A stretch of DNA of 64,000 nucleotides from positions 1 to 64,000 of the forward strand of contig JAEYXX010000019.1 in NCBI GenBank assembly GCA_023431055.1. The letters run 5' to 3'. The number at the start of each line of letters is the position of its first letter. Positions within the stretch are counted from its first letter, which is position 1. Shown here in pieces: positions 1 to 9,742 of the stretch. A program made the translations under genes and the position numbers. The DNA comes from Pseudomonadota bacterium (lineage in GTDB: Bacteria > Pseudomonadota > Gammaproteobacteria > Pseudomonadales > Pseudomonadaceae). The notes below the pieces were generated by a model. That model was not told where the DNA came from. It did not search any database and saw only the letters and a list, made by a program, of their open reading frames with translations.

Positions 1-1659
1 CGCCTGCACTGCCTTGCCCTGGGTCTTCAGGCGCGCTGCCAGGTTCGGCTGCAGAGGCCCCAGATCAAGCCCATGGGGATGCTCGCGCAAGCTGGCCAGG
101 CTGAGCTTGTGCGCGCTGCGGTCACCATAGGTGCCGAAGCGCAGGCCCATGTCGATCATCTGCTCGGGGGCCAGAGTCGGTTTCAGCTCGAGGTTGTTGC
201 GCGCGGCGAAGGCCCTGGCCAGACCGACGAAGATTTCCCAGTCGTGCAGTGCACCGTCCGGCTTGGCCAGCACCGCCTCGTTGAAACGGGTGACATTGCG
301 CACGGCGAACACATTGAAGGTGGTGTCGTAATGATCATGCTCCAGCGGCGCGGTCGGCGGCAGGATCAGGTCGGCGTAACGGGTGGTCTCGTTGATGTAG
401 AAATCCACCGAGAGCATGAAGTCCAGGCCGTCCAGCGCCCGCTCCAGTTGGCGACCGTTGGGTGTCGACAGCACCGGGTTGCCGGCTACCGTGACCAGCG
501 CGCGGATCTGCCCTTCACCGGGGGTGAGCATCTCTTCGGCCAGCGCCGAAACTGGCAACTCACCGCCGTATTCCGGCAGCCCGGATACCCGGCTCTGCCA
601 GCGGTTGAAATGGCCACCGGAAGTACTCGCCACCAGATCGACCGCCGGCGAGGTGCAAAGCACCCCACCGACGCGGTCCAGATTGCCGGTCACCAGGTTG
701 ATCAGCTGTACCAGCCATTGGCACAGCGTGCCGAAAGCCTGGGTAGACACCCCCATACGGCCATAGCAGACGGCCTTGTCGGCTGCGGCAAAATCACGCG
801 CCAGTTGCCGAATGGTCTCAGCCGGCACGCCACAGCGCGCGCTCATCGCCTCGGCGTGGAAGCCGGCGATCGCCGCGCGCACCTGCTGCAGCCCTTCCAC
901 CGGCAGATGGCTGCCCCGGGTCAGGCCCTCCTCGAACAGGGTATTGAGCAGCGCCAGCAGCAGCGCGGCATCGCTGCCGGGCCGCACGAACAGGTGCTGG
1001 TCGGCAATGGCCGCGGTTTCACTGCGACGTGGGTCGACGACCACCAGCTTGCCGCCACGAGCCTGGATGGCCTTCAGGCGCTTCTCCACGTCCGGCACGG
1101 TCATGATGCTGCCGTTGGAGGCCAGCGGGTTACCGCCGAGGATCAGCATGAAGTCGGTGTGATCGATATCGGGAATCGGGATCAGCAGGCCGTGGCCATA
1201 CATCAGGAGACTGGTCAGATGGTGCGGCAACTGATCGACCGAGGTGGCCGAGAAGCGATTGCGGGTTTTCAGCTGGCCAAGGAAGTAGTTGCTGTGGGTC
1301 AGCAACCCATAGTTGTGCACGCTGGGGTTGCCCTGGTAAACCGCCACCGCACTCTGTCCATGCTCGGCCTGGATCGAGCTCAGGCGCTCGGCCACCAACT
1401 CGAACGCCTCATCCCAGCCGATGGCCTGCCACTGCTCGCCGATGCGCCGCATGGGCTGGCGAATGCGATTAGGGTCATTCTGGATATCCTGCAGCGCCAC
1501 CGCCTTGGGGCAGATATGGCCACGGCTGAAGCTGTCCTGGGCATCGCCCTTGATCGAGCGAATCTGCAAGGTGCCGTCAGGCTGAGTTTCGGTTTCGATG
1601 GCAAGGCCGCAGATGGCTTCGCACAGGTGGCACGCACGGTAATGGAGGGACTTGGTCAT
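1..1659 (-). CDS. Molybdopterin oxidoreductase family protein (3' end cut by window edge)
   Basis: The reverse strand from the ATG at 1659 is open for 553 codons to the window edge, so the C-terminus is missing. The N-terminus reads CHLCEAICGL followed by GHICPKA, the Cys-x2-Cys-x3-Cys...Cys ligand set of a [4Fe-4S] cluster in bis-MGD molybdenum/tungsten oxidoreductases. Further on come stretches typical of the family, such as LILGGNPLASNGS and VVVDPRRSETA (MGD-binding) and DLILPPTAPLEHDH. No Tat signal precedes the cluster, so a cytoplasmic enzyme is likely. The substrate cannot be told; formate dehydrogenase-like and assimilatory nitrate reductase-like paralogues share this layout. It is divergent from argF. 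Confidence 0.9.
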   Translation of the reverse strand, partial: MTKSLHYRACHLCEAICGLAIETETQPDGTLQIRSIKGDAQDSFSRGHICPKAVALQDIQNDPNRIRQPMRRIGEQWQAIGWDEAFELVAERLSSIQAEHGQSAVAVYQGNPSVHNYGLLTHSNYFLGQLKTRNRFSATSVDQLPHHLTSLLMYGHGLLIPIPDIDHTDFMLILGGNPLASNGSIMTVPDVEKRLKAIQARGGKLVVVDPRRSETAAIADQHLFVRPGSDAALLLALLNTLFEEGLTRGSHLPVEGLQQVRAAIAGFHAEAMSARCGVPAETIRQLARDFAAADKAVCYGRMGVSTQAFGTLCQWLVQLINLVTGNLDRVGGVLCTSPAVDLVASTSGGHFNRWQSRVSGLPEYGGELPVSALAEEMLTPGEGQIRALVTVAGNPVLSTPNGRQLERALDGLDFMLSVDFYINETTRYADLILPPTAPLEHDHYDTTFNVFAVRNVTRFNEAVLAKPDGALHDWEIFVGLARAFAARNNLELKPTLAPEQMIDMGLRFGTYGDRSAHKLSLASLREHPHGLDLGPLQPNLAARLKTQGKAVQA

Positions 1660-2017
1660 GGCCTGGCCTCTTGTTCTGATCCGAGACGACCGGTCAGGTC
1701 GCAGGTTTCGCACTATGGGCCGAGCATGGGAGCGACGCCAGCAGCGTTCGTCCCGTGAATCGGCAGGCATCATGGGTGCCGATCCAGGCGCTGAAGTCTT
1801 CGATATCGCTGGCGCCAAAGCTTTGGCAAAAAAGCTTGTAAAACAGGATTCTGCGCGCTCGCGGGCGGCAACTTGCGCCGTCTCGTCATTTCCTTATAGG
1901 ATCGCGCCTTCCCCTGTTTCGTCGCACCCTGCGGCCTCCTGCCGCAAGCTCTGCTGTTTTTGTCGGTTTTGTCACCGGGCACAGGCTTGCGAACTGTAGT
2001 GATAAAGGTAGTTAACG
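1660..2017. promoter_or_regulatory. Divergent intergenic region, molybdo-oxidoreductase / argF
   Basis: These 358 bases separate the divergent starts and must hold both promoters. The clearest structure is a perfect 14-bp palindrome GCCAAAGCTTTGGC at 1814-1827, followed by an A-run. A ribosome binding site (AAAGG) sits about 9 nt before the argF ATG. In P. aeruginosa argF is controlled by ArgR, but I could not find a convincing ArgR half-site here by eye. No further gene is supported in this stretch. Confidence 0.4.
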
Positions 2018-2938
2018 ATGAGCGTCAGACACTTCCTCTCGATGATGGATTACACACCGGACGAACTGGTGGGGTTGATCCGCCGAGCCATCGAGCTGAA
2101 GGACCTGCGCAACCGCGGCGTGCTGTTCGAGCCGCTGAAGAATCGCGTGCTGGGTATGATCTTCGAGAAGGCCTCGACCCGCACCCGTCTGTCGTTCGAA
2201 GCCGGCATGATCCAGCTCGGCGGCCAGGCCATCTTCCTCTCGCCGCGCGACACCCAGCTGGGCCGTGGCGAGCCGATCGGCGATGCCGCCATCGTCATGT
2301 CGAGCATGCTCGACGCCGTGATGATCCGTACCTTCGCCCACAGCAACCTCACCGAATTCGCTGCCAAATCGAAAGTGCCGGTGATCAATGGCCTTTCCGA
2401 TGACCTGCACCCCTGCCAACTGCTGGCCGACATGCAGACCTTCCTCGAGCATCGCGGCAGCATCGCCGGCAAAACGGTGGCCTGGATCGGCGACGGCAAC
2501 AACATGTGCAACTCCTATATCGAAGCGGCGATTCAGTTCGACTTCCAGCTCAAGGTCGCCTGCCCCGAGGGTTACGAGCCGGACGCACGCTTCCTCGCGC
2601 TGGCCGGTGACCGCGTGCAGGTGCTGCGTGACCCGCGCGAAGCCGTGGCCGGCGCGCATCTGGTGAGCACCGATGTATGGGCCTCCATGGGCCAGGAAGA
2701 CGAAGCCGAACAGCGCATGGCGCTGTTCCGCCCTTACCAGGTCACCCCTGCACTGCTCGATAACGCCGCACCGGACGTGCTGTTCATGCACTGCCTGCCG
2801 GCGCATCGCGGAGAGGAAATCAGCATCGACATGCTCGACGACCCGCGCTCGGTTGCCTGGGACCAGGCCGAAAACCGCCTGCACGCGCAGAAGGCCCTGC
2901 TCGAACTGCTGGTCGAGCCGGCGTACCATCACGCATGA
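2018..2938 (+). CDS. argF: Ornithine carbamoyltransferase (anabolic)
   Basis: Cytoplasmic enzyme that makes citrulline from carbamoyl phosphate and ornithine in arginine biosynthesis. At 306 aa it has the normal length. The carbamoyl-phosphate motif STRTR lies at residues 53-57, HPCQ near 131 and the ornithine-site motif HCLPAHRG near 258. The start is set by AAAGG upstream and by the standard N-terminus. The last four bases (ATGA) overlap the start of the following ABC ATPase gene, so the two are probably co-transcribed and translationally coupled. The catabolic paralogue ArcB is longer (about 335 aa), which makes the anabolic call firm. Confidence 0.97.
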   Translation: MSVRHFLSMMDYTPDELVGLIRRAIELKDLRNRGVLFEPLKNRVLGMIFEKASTRTRLSFEAGMIQLGGQAIFLSPRDTQLGRGEPIGDAAIVMSSMLDAVMIRTFAHSNLTEFAAKSKVPVINGLSDDLHPCQLLADMQTFLEHRGSIAGKTVAWIGDGNNMCNSYIEAAIQFDFQLKVACPEGYEPDARFLALAGDRVQVLRDPREAVAGAHLVSTDVWASMGQEDEAEQRMALFRPYQVTPALLDNAAPDVLFMHCLPAHRGEEISIDMLDDPRSVAWDQAENRLHAQKALLELLVEPAYHHA

Positions 2939-4041
2939 GCCAGCCGCTGCTGCAGCTACGCGGGCTGAACTGCGGCTACCACAGCCACAAGGTGGTGCAG
3001 GATCTCGACCTGCACCTCAACGCTGGCGATATCGGCTGCCTGCTGGGCCCTTCCGGCTGCGGCAAGACCACCACACTGCGCGCCATTGCCGGTTTCGAGC
3101 CGGTGCTCGAAGGTGAGATCGAGCTCGACGGTGAAATCATCTCCCGCGCCGGTTTCACCCTGGCACCGGAGAAACGCCATATCGGCATGGTGTTCCAGGA
3201 TTACGCCCTGTTCCCCCACCTCAGCGTGGCGGAAAACGTCGCCTTCGGCATTCGCAAGCAAGCCAACGCCGAGCGCGTCACCCAGGAGCTGCTGGAACTG
3301 GTCAAGCTCGGCAACCTGGCCAAGCGCTACCCGCACGAGCTTTCCGGCGGGCAGCAACAACGTGTGGCCCTGGCTCGCGCCCTGGCGCCAGAACCGAAGC
3401 TACTGCTGCTCGACGAACCCTTTTCCAACCTCGATGGCGAGTTGCGCCGACGCCTGAGTCATGAGGTCCGCGATATCCTCAAGACCCGCGGCACCAGCGC
3501 CATTCTGGTCACCCACGATCAGGAAGAGGCTTTCGCGGTGAGCGATCATGTCGGCGTGTTCCAGGGCGGTCGTCTGGAGCAGTGGGACACCCCGTTCAAC
3601 CTCTACCACGAGCCACTGACGCCCTTCGTCGCCAGCTTCATCGGTCAGGGTTATTTCATCCGCGGCCAGTTGCTGAGCCCGGACACGGTACAGACCGAAC
3701 TCGGCGTGATACGCGGCAACCGCGCCTACACCTGGGCACAAGGCAGCGCGGTGGATGTCCTGCTGCGCCCGGATGACATCGTGCCGGATGAGGACAGCGA
3801 GCTGAAAGCACGCATCGTCGGCAAGACCTTCCTCGGCGCCGCCACCCTGTATCGCCTGCAACTGCCCACCGGCAGCCAGCTGGAATCGATCTTCCCCAGC
3901 CATGCCGACCACCAGCCAGGCGACGAGGTGGGCATCCGCATCGCCGCCGATCACCTGGTAGCCTTCCCGGCTCTGGGCAGCGTGGCGGCGCAGGTCAGCC
4001 TCGGCGAGTCCAGCGGTGTGCGTCGCTACAGCAGCAACTGA
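2935..4041 (+). CDS. ABC transporter ATP-binding protein (FbpC/PotA-like)
   Basis: 368-aa nucleotide-binding subunit. Walker [10 protein letters not shown] is at about residues 38-46, the signature LSGGQQQR near 137, Walker B LLLLDEP near 156-162 and the H-loop VTHDQEE near 193. A C-terminal TOBE-like regulatory region follows from about 240. The N-terminal half is closest to the ferric-iron/polyamine importer ATPases. No permease or binding-protein gene is adjacent, so it must work with subunits encoded elsewhere and the substrate is unknown. It overlaps argF by 4 nt; the same argF-ATPase pairing exists in P. aeruginosa. Confidence 0.9.
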   Translation: MSQPLLQLRGLNCGYHSHKVVQDLDLHLNAGDIGCLLGPSGCGKTTTLRAIAGFEPVLEGEIELDGEIISRAGFTLAPEKRHIGMVFQDYALFPHLSVAENVAFGIRKQANAERVTQELLELVKLGNLAKRYPHELSGGQQQRVALARALAPEPKLLLLDEPFSNLDGELRRRLSHEVRDILKTRGTSAILVTHDQEEAFAVSDHVGVFQGGRLEQWDTPFNLYHEPLTPFVASFIGQGYFIRGQLLSPDTVQTELGVIRGNRAYTWAQGSAVDVLLRPDDIVPDEDSELKARIVGKTFLGAATLYRLQLPTGSQLESIFPSHADHQPGDEVGIRIAADHLVAFPALGSVAAQVSLGESSGVRRYSSN

Positions 4042-4077
4042 TTCACTCACGCCGCACACGCGTAACACGTCACCAAC

Positions 4078-4139
4078 CGTAGCCCGGATGAAATCCGGGG
4101 GTTTACGTCGGATCAATCCCGGATTGCATCCGGGCTACG
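4078..4139. repeat. REP-type palindrome (type 1) between convergent genes
   Basis: Two 22-nt arms (4078-4099 and 4118-4139) beginning CGTAGCCCGGATG are reverse complements with one mismatch, around an 18-nt loop. It lies between the ends of the ABC ATPase gene and the phzF-like gene, where it could also act as a two-way terminator or mRNA 3'-end stabiliser. A single arm of the same type recurs at 29136-29157. Confidence 0.85.
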
Positions 4140-4166
4140 CCTTCAGCGATCACCCAAGGCAGGTGC

Positions 4167-4973
4167 TTACAGGTACAACTGGCCGCTGGCGATATGCCGC
4201 GCGTGGCCCGCGATCTTCACCCGCTCGCCATCGAGGCGACAAAGCAACTCACCACCGCGTGCCGAGCACTGAAAGGCGCTGAGCTCGCTGCGACCCAGGC
4301 GTTCGGCCCAGTACGGCACCAGCATGCAGTGTGTCGAACCGGTCACCGGGTCCTCGTCGATACCAATGGCAGGCGCGAAGTAACGCGAGACGAAGTCATG
4401 CCGCTCGCCCGCCCCGGTGATCAGCACGCCAAGGCCCGGCAGTGCCGCGAGCGCCGGCAGATCGGGGGTGAAGCCGCGCACCTGCGCTTCGGACGCCAGC
4501 ACCACCATCAATTCCTGCACGCTGCCATCAGCATTGAGCAGAGCCAGCACCTGCTGCGCGGGCTGATCCAGCGCGCGCTCGACCTCGGCTTGCAGCGACG
4601 CCGCCACCGGTACCACCGGACGCACGGGAAAATCCAGCTCCAGCCGCTCCCCTCGACGAGTCACGCGCAACGCGCCGGACAGGCAGGTGAACTGCAGTAC
4701 GTCGCCCGCCTCGTGATAGAGATCGAACAGCACCTTGGCACTGGCCAGGGTCGCATGGCCACACAGCGGCACCTCGCTGAGCGGGGTGAACCAGCGGATA
4801 TGCCAGGCACTGCCCTCCTTCACCACGAATGCCGTCTCCGCCAGGTTGTGCTCGGCGGCGATACGCTGCATCAAAGGCTCGTCCAGCCAGGCGTCCAGGC
4901 GGTAGACCATGGCGGGATTGCCCGCGAACGGCTGGTCGGTAAAGGCGTCAACTTGATGAAATTCGAGCGGCAT
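4167..4973 (-). CDS. PhzF family isomerase/epimerase-like protein
   Basis: 268 aa, the usual length for the PhzF/YddE diaminopimelate-epimerase-like fold. The N-terminus FHQVDAFTDQPFAGNPA and the motif AEHNLAETAF are diagnostic; Glu46 in AET corresponds to the catalytic glutamate of PhzF. The C-terminal half has DEDPVTGSTHCML, which binds the substrate carboxylate in the family. No phenazine genes are nearby, so this is one of the common orphan paralogues and its substrate is unknown. It converges on the argF-ABC unit. Confidence 0.92.
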   Translation of the reverse strand: MPLEFHQVDAFTDQPFAGNPAMVYRLDAWLDEPLMQRIAAEHNLAETAFVVKEGSAWHIRWFTPLSEVPLCGHATLASAKVLFDLYHEAGDVLQFTCLSGALRVTRRGERLELDFPVRPVVPVAASLQAEVERALDQPAQQVLALLNADGSVQELMVVLASEAQVRGFTPDLPALAALPGLGVLITGAGERHDFVSRYFAPAIGIDEDPVTGSTHCMLVPYWAERLGRSELSAFQCSARGGELLCRLDGERVKIAGHARHIASGQLYL

Positions 4974-5065
4974 GATGCGTTCCTGGCCAGATCAGAAGCG
5001 CCAGCATGCCTGCGCCAGGTCACCTGCAACAGGTACAGTTGCTGTTTTCCAGATGCTCGAGAGCA

Positions 5066-5089
5066 TCGCGGCTGAAGCCGCTCCTACGA
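5066..5089. repeat. Single REP unit (type 3 arm)
   Basis: On the minus strand it starts TCGTAGGAGCGGCTTCAGCC, the common Pseudomonas REP core. It sits just downstream of the glpK stop and is unpaired here. Confidence 0.75.
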
Positions 5090-5099
5090 GCCTGATAGA

Positions 5100-6587
5100 T
5101 CAGGGCTCGCTGCGCACGCGCTTCACCGCGTCCAGCCAGCCGGCGTAGAGACGCTCGCGATGCGCGTCGTTCATCCGCGGTTCGAAACGCTGTTGGCGAT
5201 GCCAATGACTGGCGATGGCGTCGAGGTCGCGATACAGCCCGAGTTTCAGCCCTGCCAGATAGGCGACGCCGAGCGCAGTGGTCTCGGTGACTTCGGGCCG
5301 CTCGACACTGACGCCGAGGATATCGGCGAGAAACTGCATGACCCAGTTGTTCTCCACCATGCCACCGTCGACACGCAGCGCACTGGGCGCCGCCGCCCCG
5401 TCCTGACGCATGGCTTCGAGCAGGTCGCGGGTCTGGTAGCACACCGACTGCAGGCCGGCGGTGACGATCTCCTTGATCCCGGTGTCACGGGTCAGGCCGA
5501 AGATGGCACCACGCGCCTTCGGGTCCCAGTAAGGCGCGCCCAGACCGGTGAAGGCCGGCACCAGAAACACCCCGCAGGCCTCTCCCGTCGCTTCGGCCAG
5601 GGCCTCGCTTTCGCGCGCATGGCTGATCAGCTTGATGCCGTCGCGCAGCCACTGCACCGCCGCGCCGGCAACGAAGATGCTGCCCTCCACCGCATAGGTG
5701 ACCTTGCCATCGAGGCGATAGCCCACCGTGGTCAGCAAACGGTTCTTCGAACTCACCGGCTGCTCGCCGGTGTTCTGGATCATGAAGCAGCCGGTGCCAT
5801 AGGTGCTCTTGACCATACCCGGCTCGAAGCAGGCCTGACCGATCAAGGCTGCCTGCTGGTCGCCGGCCATGCCCAGCACCGGGATGCTGGCGCCGAGCAG
5901 CTCGGTTTCGGTATGGCCGAACTCGGCAGCGCAGTCGAGCACTTCCGGCAGCAGGCTGGCGGGGATGCCGAACAGCTTAAGCAGCTCTTCGTCCCACTGC
6001 TGGGTGTGGATATTGAACATCAGTGTGCGCGAGGCATTGCTGGCATCGGTGCGGTGCACCTTGCCATCGGTCAGACGCCACAGCAGGAAGCTGTCGACCG
6101 TACCGAAACGCAGCTCGCCGCGCTCCGCCCGCTCCTGTGCGCCCGGCACGTTCTGCAGGATCCAGCGCAGCTTGGTGGCGGAGAAATACGGGTCGATCAG
6201 CAGGCCGGTCCTGGCCGAGACCATCGCTTCGTGGCCTTGCTCCTTGAGTCCAGCGCAGTAATCGGCGGTGCGACGATCCTGCCAGACGATGGCCGGATGG
6301 ATCGGCGTGCCGGTCGCAGCATCCCAGACCAGGGTGGTTTCACGCTGGTTGGTGATGCCGATGGCGGCGATCGCCTCGGGCTGCAGACCGCTGTTGGCGA
6401 TGGCATCGCGGCAGACCTTGAGCGTGGACAGCCAGATTTCCTGGCCGTCGTGCTCGACCCAGCCGTCCTGCGGGAAGTACTGCTTGAACTCCTGCTGAGC
6501 ACGCGCGACCGGCAAGCCCTGAGCACTGAAGATGATGGCGCGGGAACTGGTGGTGCCCTGATCGATGGCTAGCAGGTATTGGGTCAT
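5100..6587 (-). CDS. glpK: Glycerol kinase
   Basis: Phosphorylates glycerol to sn-glycerol 3-phosphate, trapping it in the cytoplasm. At 495 aa it has family length, with the N-terminal ATPase-fold motif DQGTTSSRA, the central [13 protein letters not shown] and the C-terminal [20 protein letters not shown]. It is transcribed away from glpR and glpD, with the YbaK-type gene upstream of it on the same strand. In many pseudomonads the glycerol facilitator gene glpF lies directly before glpK; none is present here. Confidence 0.97.
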   Translation of the reverse strand: MTQYLLAIDQGTTSSRAIIFSAQGLPVARAQQEFKQYFPQDGWVEHDGQEIWLSTLKVCRDAIANSGLQPEAIAAIGITNQRETTLVWDAATGTPIHPAIVWQDRRTADYCAGLKEQGHEAMVSARTGLLIDPYFSATKLRWILQNVPGAQERAERGELRFGTVDSFLLWRLTDGKVHRTDASNASRTLMFNIHTQQWDEELLKLFGIPASLLPEVLDCAAEFGHTETELLGASIPVLGMAGDQQAALIGQACFEPGMVKSTYGTGCFMIQNTGEQPVSSKNRLLTTVGYRLDGKVTYAVEGSIFVAGAAVQWLRDGIKLISHARESEALAEATGEACGVFLVPAFTGLGAPYWDPKARGAIFGLTRDTGIKEIVTAGLQSVCYQTRDLLEAMRQDGAAAPSALRVDGGMVENNWVMQFLADILGVSVERPEVTETTALGVAYLAGLKLGLYRDLDAIASHWHRQQRFEPRMNDAHRERLYAGWLDAVKRVRSEP

Positions 6588-6669
6588 GCAAGATTCCTTG
6601 TTGTTATTAGCGATTTACGCTGCTGTTGACCGCGAGTTGACTTCTTTTGCTCGCAGCTTACTGCGCGGC

Positions 6670-7140
6670 TCAGGCTTTGCCGATAGCGGCGAAGTGTCCC
6701 TGAGTATGCAGCGCCAGGGTATCGGCCGAGAGCTCCAGTTCCAGCCCGCGCCGGCCGCCGCTGACATGAATGGTCGAATGCAGGCGCGCCGACTCGTCGA
6801 TGAAGGTGCGCAGACGCTTCTTCTGCCCGAGCGGGCTGATGCCGCCGACCAGATAGCCGGTGGCACGCTGCGCTGCCGTCGGGTCGGCCATATCGGCCTT
6901 TTTCGCTCCGGCAGCCGCCGCCAGCGCCTTGAGATCGAGGCTGCCCGCCACCGGCACCACGGCCACCAGCAGCTCACCCTTCTCGGTGGCGGCGAGCAGT
7001 GTCTTGAACACGCGCTCGGGCGCCAGGCCCAGTTTCTCCGCCGCCTCCAGCCCGTAGGACGGCGCCTTGGGGTCGTGCTGATAACTGTGTACGCGGTGTT
7101 CGGCCTTGGCCTTCTTCAACAGATCGATTGCAGGCGTCAT
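6670..7140 (-). CDS. ybaK: Cys-tRNA(Pro) deacylase, YbaK/EbsC type
   Basis: 156 aa from the chosen ATG at 7140 (MTPAIDLLKKAK); an in-frame ATG at 7158 would add six residues but lies inside the candidate GlpR operator. The family removes cysteine mischarged onto tRNA-Pro. The YbaK domain spans nearly the whole protein, with the conserved VFKTLLA, ATGYLVGGISPLGQKK and TFIDES segments. Its placement between glpK and glpR suggests it is co-transcribed with glpK (82-nt gap), although no functional link to glycerol is known. Confidence 0.92.
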   Translation of the reverse strand: MTPAIDLLKKAKAEHRVHSYQHDPKAPSYGLEAAEKLGLAPERVFKTLLAATEKGELLVAVVPVAGSLDLKALAAAAGAKKADMADPTAAQRATGYLVGGISPLGQKKRLRTFIDESARLHSTIHVSGGRRGLELELSADTLALHTQGHFAAIGKA

Positions 7141-7158
7141 GTTCGAATGTGAAAACAC
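7139..7158. promoter_or_regulatory. Candidate GlpR operator at ybaK/glpR
   Basis: ATGTTCGAATGTGAAAACAC matches the reverse complement of the element before glpD at 14 of 20 positions (ATGTTC...GAAAACA). E. coli GlpR operators have a related ATGTTCG half-site. It overlaps the ybaK start codon in the glpR-ybaK divergent region, so it could control ybaK-glpK and glpR together. Confidence 0.5.
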
Positions 7159-7208
7159 TAGGAAAGATGCCCTACATTAACAGGCCGAAATCCTCCGCAT
7201 CTACAGCC

Positions 7209-7214
7209 TATAAT
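7209..7214 (+). promoter_or_regulatory. Candidate -10 box of glpR
   Basis: A perfect TATAAT lies 24 nt before the glpR ATG. The expected -35 position (about 7185-7191) shows no good TTGACA match, as expected for an activator-dependent or weak promoter. Confidence 0.45.
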
Positions 7215-7238
7215 GGGTGACCATCACAGGAAGCGCTC

Positions 7239-7997
7239 ATGAATCTCGCTCCCCGCCAGCACGACATCCTCAATCTCGCCCGTGAACGCGGCTACGTCAG
7301 CATCGACGAACTGGCCCAGGCGTTCGCCGTGACCCCGCAGACCATCCGCCGCGACATCAACCAGCTGGCCGAGCACGGCCTGTTGCGTCGCACCCATGGC
7401 GGCGCCGCCTGCGAAGCCTCGAGCATCCAGAACACCGCCTACGGCATGCGCGCCGGGCAGATGCGCGAGGAGAAGCAGCGCATTGCCGAAGCCGTGGCGG
7501 CGCAGATTCCCGATCACGCCTCGCTGTTCATCAATATCGGCACTACCACCGAGGCCATCGCCCGCGAGCTGCAGAACCACAAGGGCCTGAAGATCATCAC
7601 CAACAACCTGCACGTGGCCGCCCAGCTCAGCGCCAAGGCCGACTTCGAAGTGCTGGTAGCTGGCGGTACGGTGCGCAGCGATGGCGGCATCGTCGGCCAG
7701 GCGGCGGTGGATTTCATCCAGCAGTTCAAGGTCGACTACGCCATCGTCGGCATCAGCGGCATCGACGAAGATGGCAGCCTGCTCGATTTCGACTATCAGG
7801 AAGTGCGCGTTTCCCAGGCCATCATCGACAACGCGCGACAGGTTTTCCTCGCCGCCGACTCCAGCAAGTTCGGCCGTAACGCCGTGGTTCGTCTGGGCTC
7901 CATCGAACTGGTCGATCGCATCTTCACCGACAGCGCGCCCTCGGCTGCCTTCGCCCGCCTGCTGCATAGCCACAAGGTCCAGCTCGACCTGGTCTGA
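7239..7997 (+). CDS. glpR: DeoR-family glycerol-3-phosphate regulon repressor
   Basis: 252 aa. An N-terminal DeoR helix-turn-helix ([19 protein letters not shown], residues about 24-42) is followed by RTHGGA and the sugar-phosphate-binding ISOCOT-like domain ([24 protein letters not shown]). GlpR represses glp genes until glycerol 3-phosphate binds. An AGGAAG-type site precedes the ATG. It reads toward glpD, 177 nt away, and diverges from ybaK-glpK, with candidate operators on both sides. Confidence 0.95.
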   Translation: MNLAPRQHDILNLARERGYVSIDELAQAFAVTPQTIRRDINQLAEHGLLRRTHGGAACEASSIQNTAYGMRAGQMREEKQRIAEAVAAQIPDHASLFINIGTTTEAIARELQNHKGLKIITNNLHVAAQLSAKADFEVLVAGGTVRSDGGIVGQAAVDFIQQFKVDYAIVGISGIDEDGSLLDFDYQEVRVSQAIIDNARQVFLAADSSKFGRNAVVRLGSIELVDRIFTDSAPSAAFARLLHSHKVQLDLV

Positions 7998-8119
7998 TCA
8001 GCGCGGTGGCAGGTACACCCGCCCTACAACGGCCCCGCAAACGACGCTCAACCGCCTTTCACGACCACTCGGCGCGCAATCGCGCGCCGGGGTAGCGAAC
8101 GTGCGCATATTCGACTAGC

Positions 8120-8139
8120 ATGTTTTCGAAAGTGAACAT
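8120..8139. promoter_or_regulatory. Candidate GlpR operator before glpD
   Basis: ATGTTTTCGAAAGTGAACAT is an imperfect dyad (ATGTT...AACAT) 34 nt before the glpD ATG. It shares its pattern with the element at 7139-7158. Its position close to the start codon fits a repressor site downstream of the promoter. Confidence 0.55.
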
Positions 8140-8173
8140 AAACGCATTCGAATCCAATAGCCGAGCGTGCCCT

Positions 8174-9703
8174 ATGCCCCATGATCCATTCACCAGCCCC
8201 GTTGCGGAAGTCTATGACCTCGCCGTCGTTGGCGGCGGTATCAATGGCGTGGGCATCGCAGCCGATGCAGCCGGTCGCGGCCTGTCCGTGTTCCTTTGCG
8301 AAAAGGACGACCTTGCCAGCCACACCTCCTCTGCCAGCAGCAAGCTGATCCACGGCGGCCTGCGCTATCTGGAGCACCACGAGTTCCGTCTGGTGCGCGA
8401 AGCCCTGGCCGAGCGCGAGGTGCTGCTGGCCAAGGCGCCGCACATCGTCAAACCGATGCGCTTCGTTCTGCCGCACCGCCCGCACCTGCGTCCGGCCTGG
8501 ATGATCCGCGCCGGCCTGTTTCTCTACGACCACCTGGGCAAGCGTGAGCGCCTACCTGCATCGCGCGGCCTGCGCTTCGGAGCTGGCAGCCCGCTTAAGG
8601 CAGAAATCAGCCGAGGCTTCGAATACTCCGATTGCTGGGTAGACGACGCCCGTCTGGTGGTACTCAACGCCATGGCCGCACGGGAGAGAGGCGCGCACAT
8701 TCACCCGCGTACGCGCTGCGTCAGCGCCCGACGCAGCAAGGGACTGTGGCATATCCACCTGGAGCGCAGCGACGGCAGCCTGCTGTCGATTCGCGCCCGC
8801 GCGCTGGTCAACGCAGCCGGTCCCTGGGTCGCGCGCTTCATTCGTGAAGACCTCAAGCAGCAGTCGCCCTATGGCATCCGCCTGATTCAGGGCAGCCATA
8901 TCGTCGTACCGCGCCTGTACGAGGGTGAACAGGCCTACATCCTGCAGAACGAAGACCGCCGCATCGTCTTCGCCATTCCCTATCTGGAGCGCTTCACCCT
9001 GATCGGCACCACCGACCGCGAATATCAGGGTGACCCTGCCCAGGTGGCGATCACCGCCGAAGAAACCGATTACCTGCTCAAGGTGGTCAATGACCACTTC
9101 AAGCAGCAGCTTGGCCGGGCCGACGTGCTGCACAGCTTCTCCGGCGTGCGCCCGTTGTGCGACGACGAATCCGATGAGCCGTCGGCCATTACCCGTGACT
9201 ACACCCTGTCGCTCTCCGGTGCGCCGGGCGAAGCGCCGTTGCTGTCAGTATTCGGCGGCAAGCTGACCACCTACCGCAAGCTGGCCGAGTCCGCCATGCA
9301 ACAACTGGCGCCGCACTTCACGAAACTGGGCCCGAGCTGGACAGCCAGTGCCCCGTTGCCCGGCGGCGAAGATCTGCAAAGCCAGAGCGCCCTGGTCGAA
9401 GCACTCTGTGAACGCCACGGCTGGTTGCCCAGCAGCCTGGCCAGACGCTGGGCCACCAGCTATGGCAGCCGCACCTGGCGACTGCTCGACGGCGTGCACA
9501 ACCTCACCGACCTTGGCGAACACCTGGGTGCCGGGCTCTACACCCGCGAAGTGGACTACCTGCGCCGCGAAGAGTGGGCGCGCAGCAGCGCCGACATCCT
9601 CTGGCGGCGCAGCAAACTGGGCCTGTTCATCACCCCGGCGCAGCAGACACGCCTGCAGGACTACCTGAATAGCCGCGACCCGCATTCGGCTCACGCCGCC
9701 TGA
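8174..9703 (+). CDS. glpD: Glycerol-3-phosphate dehydrogenase (aerobic, FAD)
   Basis: 509 aa from the ATG at 8174; an in-frame ATG at 8120 falls in the operator and would add 18 unlikely residues. Oxidises glycerol 3-phosphate to dihydroxyacetone phosphate at the inner face of the membrane and feeds electrons to ubiquinone. The FAD-binding Rossmann motif DLAVVGGGINGVGIA is near residue 17 and SSASSKLIHGGLRYLEH follows. The C-terminal DAO_C domain carries EVDYLRREEWARSSADILWRRSKLG. It completes the glycerol pathway begun by GlpK. Confidence 0.96.
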   Translation: MPHDPFTSPVAEVYDLAVVGGGINGVGIAADAAGRGLSVFLCEKDDLASHTSSASSKLIHGGLRYLEHHEFRLVREALAEREVLLAKAPHIVKPMRFVLPHRPHLRPAWMIRAGLFLYDHLGKRERLPASRGLRFGAGSPLKAEISRGFEYSDCWVDDARLVVLNAMAARERGAHIHPRTRCVSARRSKGLWHIHLERSDGSLLSIRARALVNAAGPWVARFIREDLKQQSPYGIRLIQGSHIVVPRLYEGEQAYILQNEDRRIVFAIPYLERFTLIGTTDREYQGDPAQVAITAEETDYLLKVVNDHFKQQLGRADVLHSFSGVRPLCDDESDEPSAITRDYTLSLSGAPGEAPLLSVFGGKLTTYRKLAESAMQQLAPHFTKLGPSWTASAPLPGGEDLQSQSALVEALCERHGWLPSSLARRWATSYGSRTWRLLDGVHNLTDLGEHLGAGLYTREVDYLRREEWARSSADILWRRSKLGLFITPAQQTRLQDYLNSRDPHSAHAA

Positions 9704-9719
9704 ATTCTGCGTGCCCCAT

Positions 9720-9742
9720 GCCCCGCTTTGCGGGGCTTTTTT
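9720..9742 (+). terminator. Rho-independent terminator of glpD
   Basis: GCCCCGC-ttt-GCGGGGC followed by TTTTTT, 16 nt after the glpD stop. Confidence 0.92.

Noticed and set aside
73..1758. 561-codon open frame on the plus strand at the window start
   Set aside because: Antisense to the molybdopterin oxidoreductase, whose reverse-strand translation shows clear Fe-S and MGD motifs; the plus frame has no recognisable domain.
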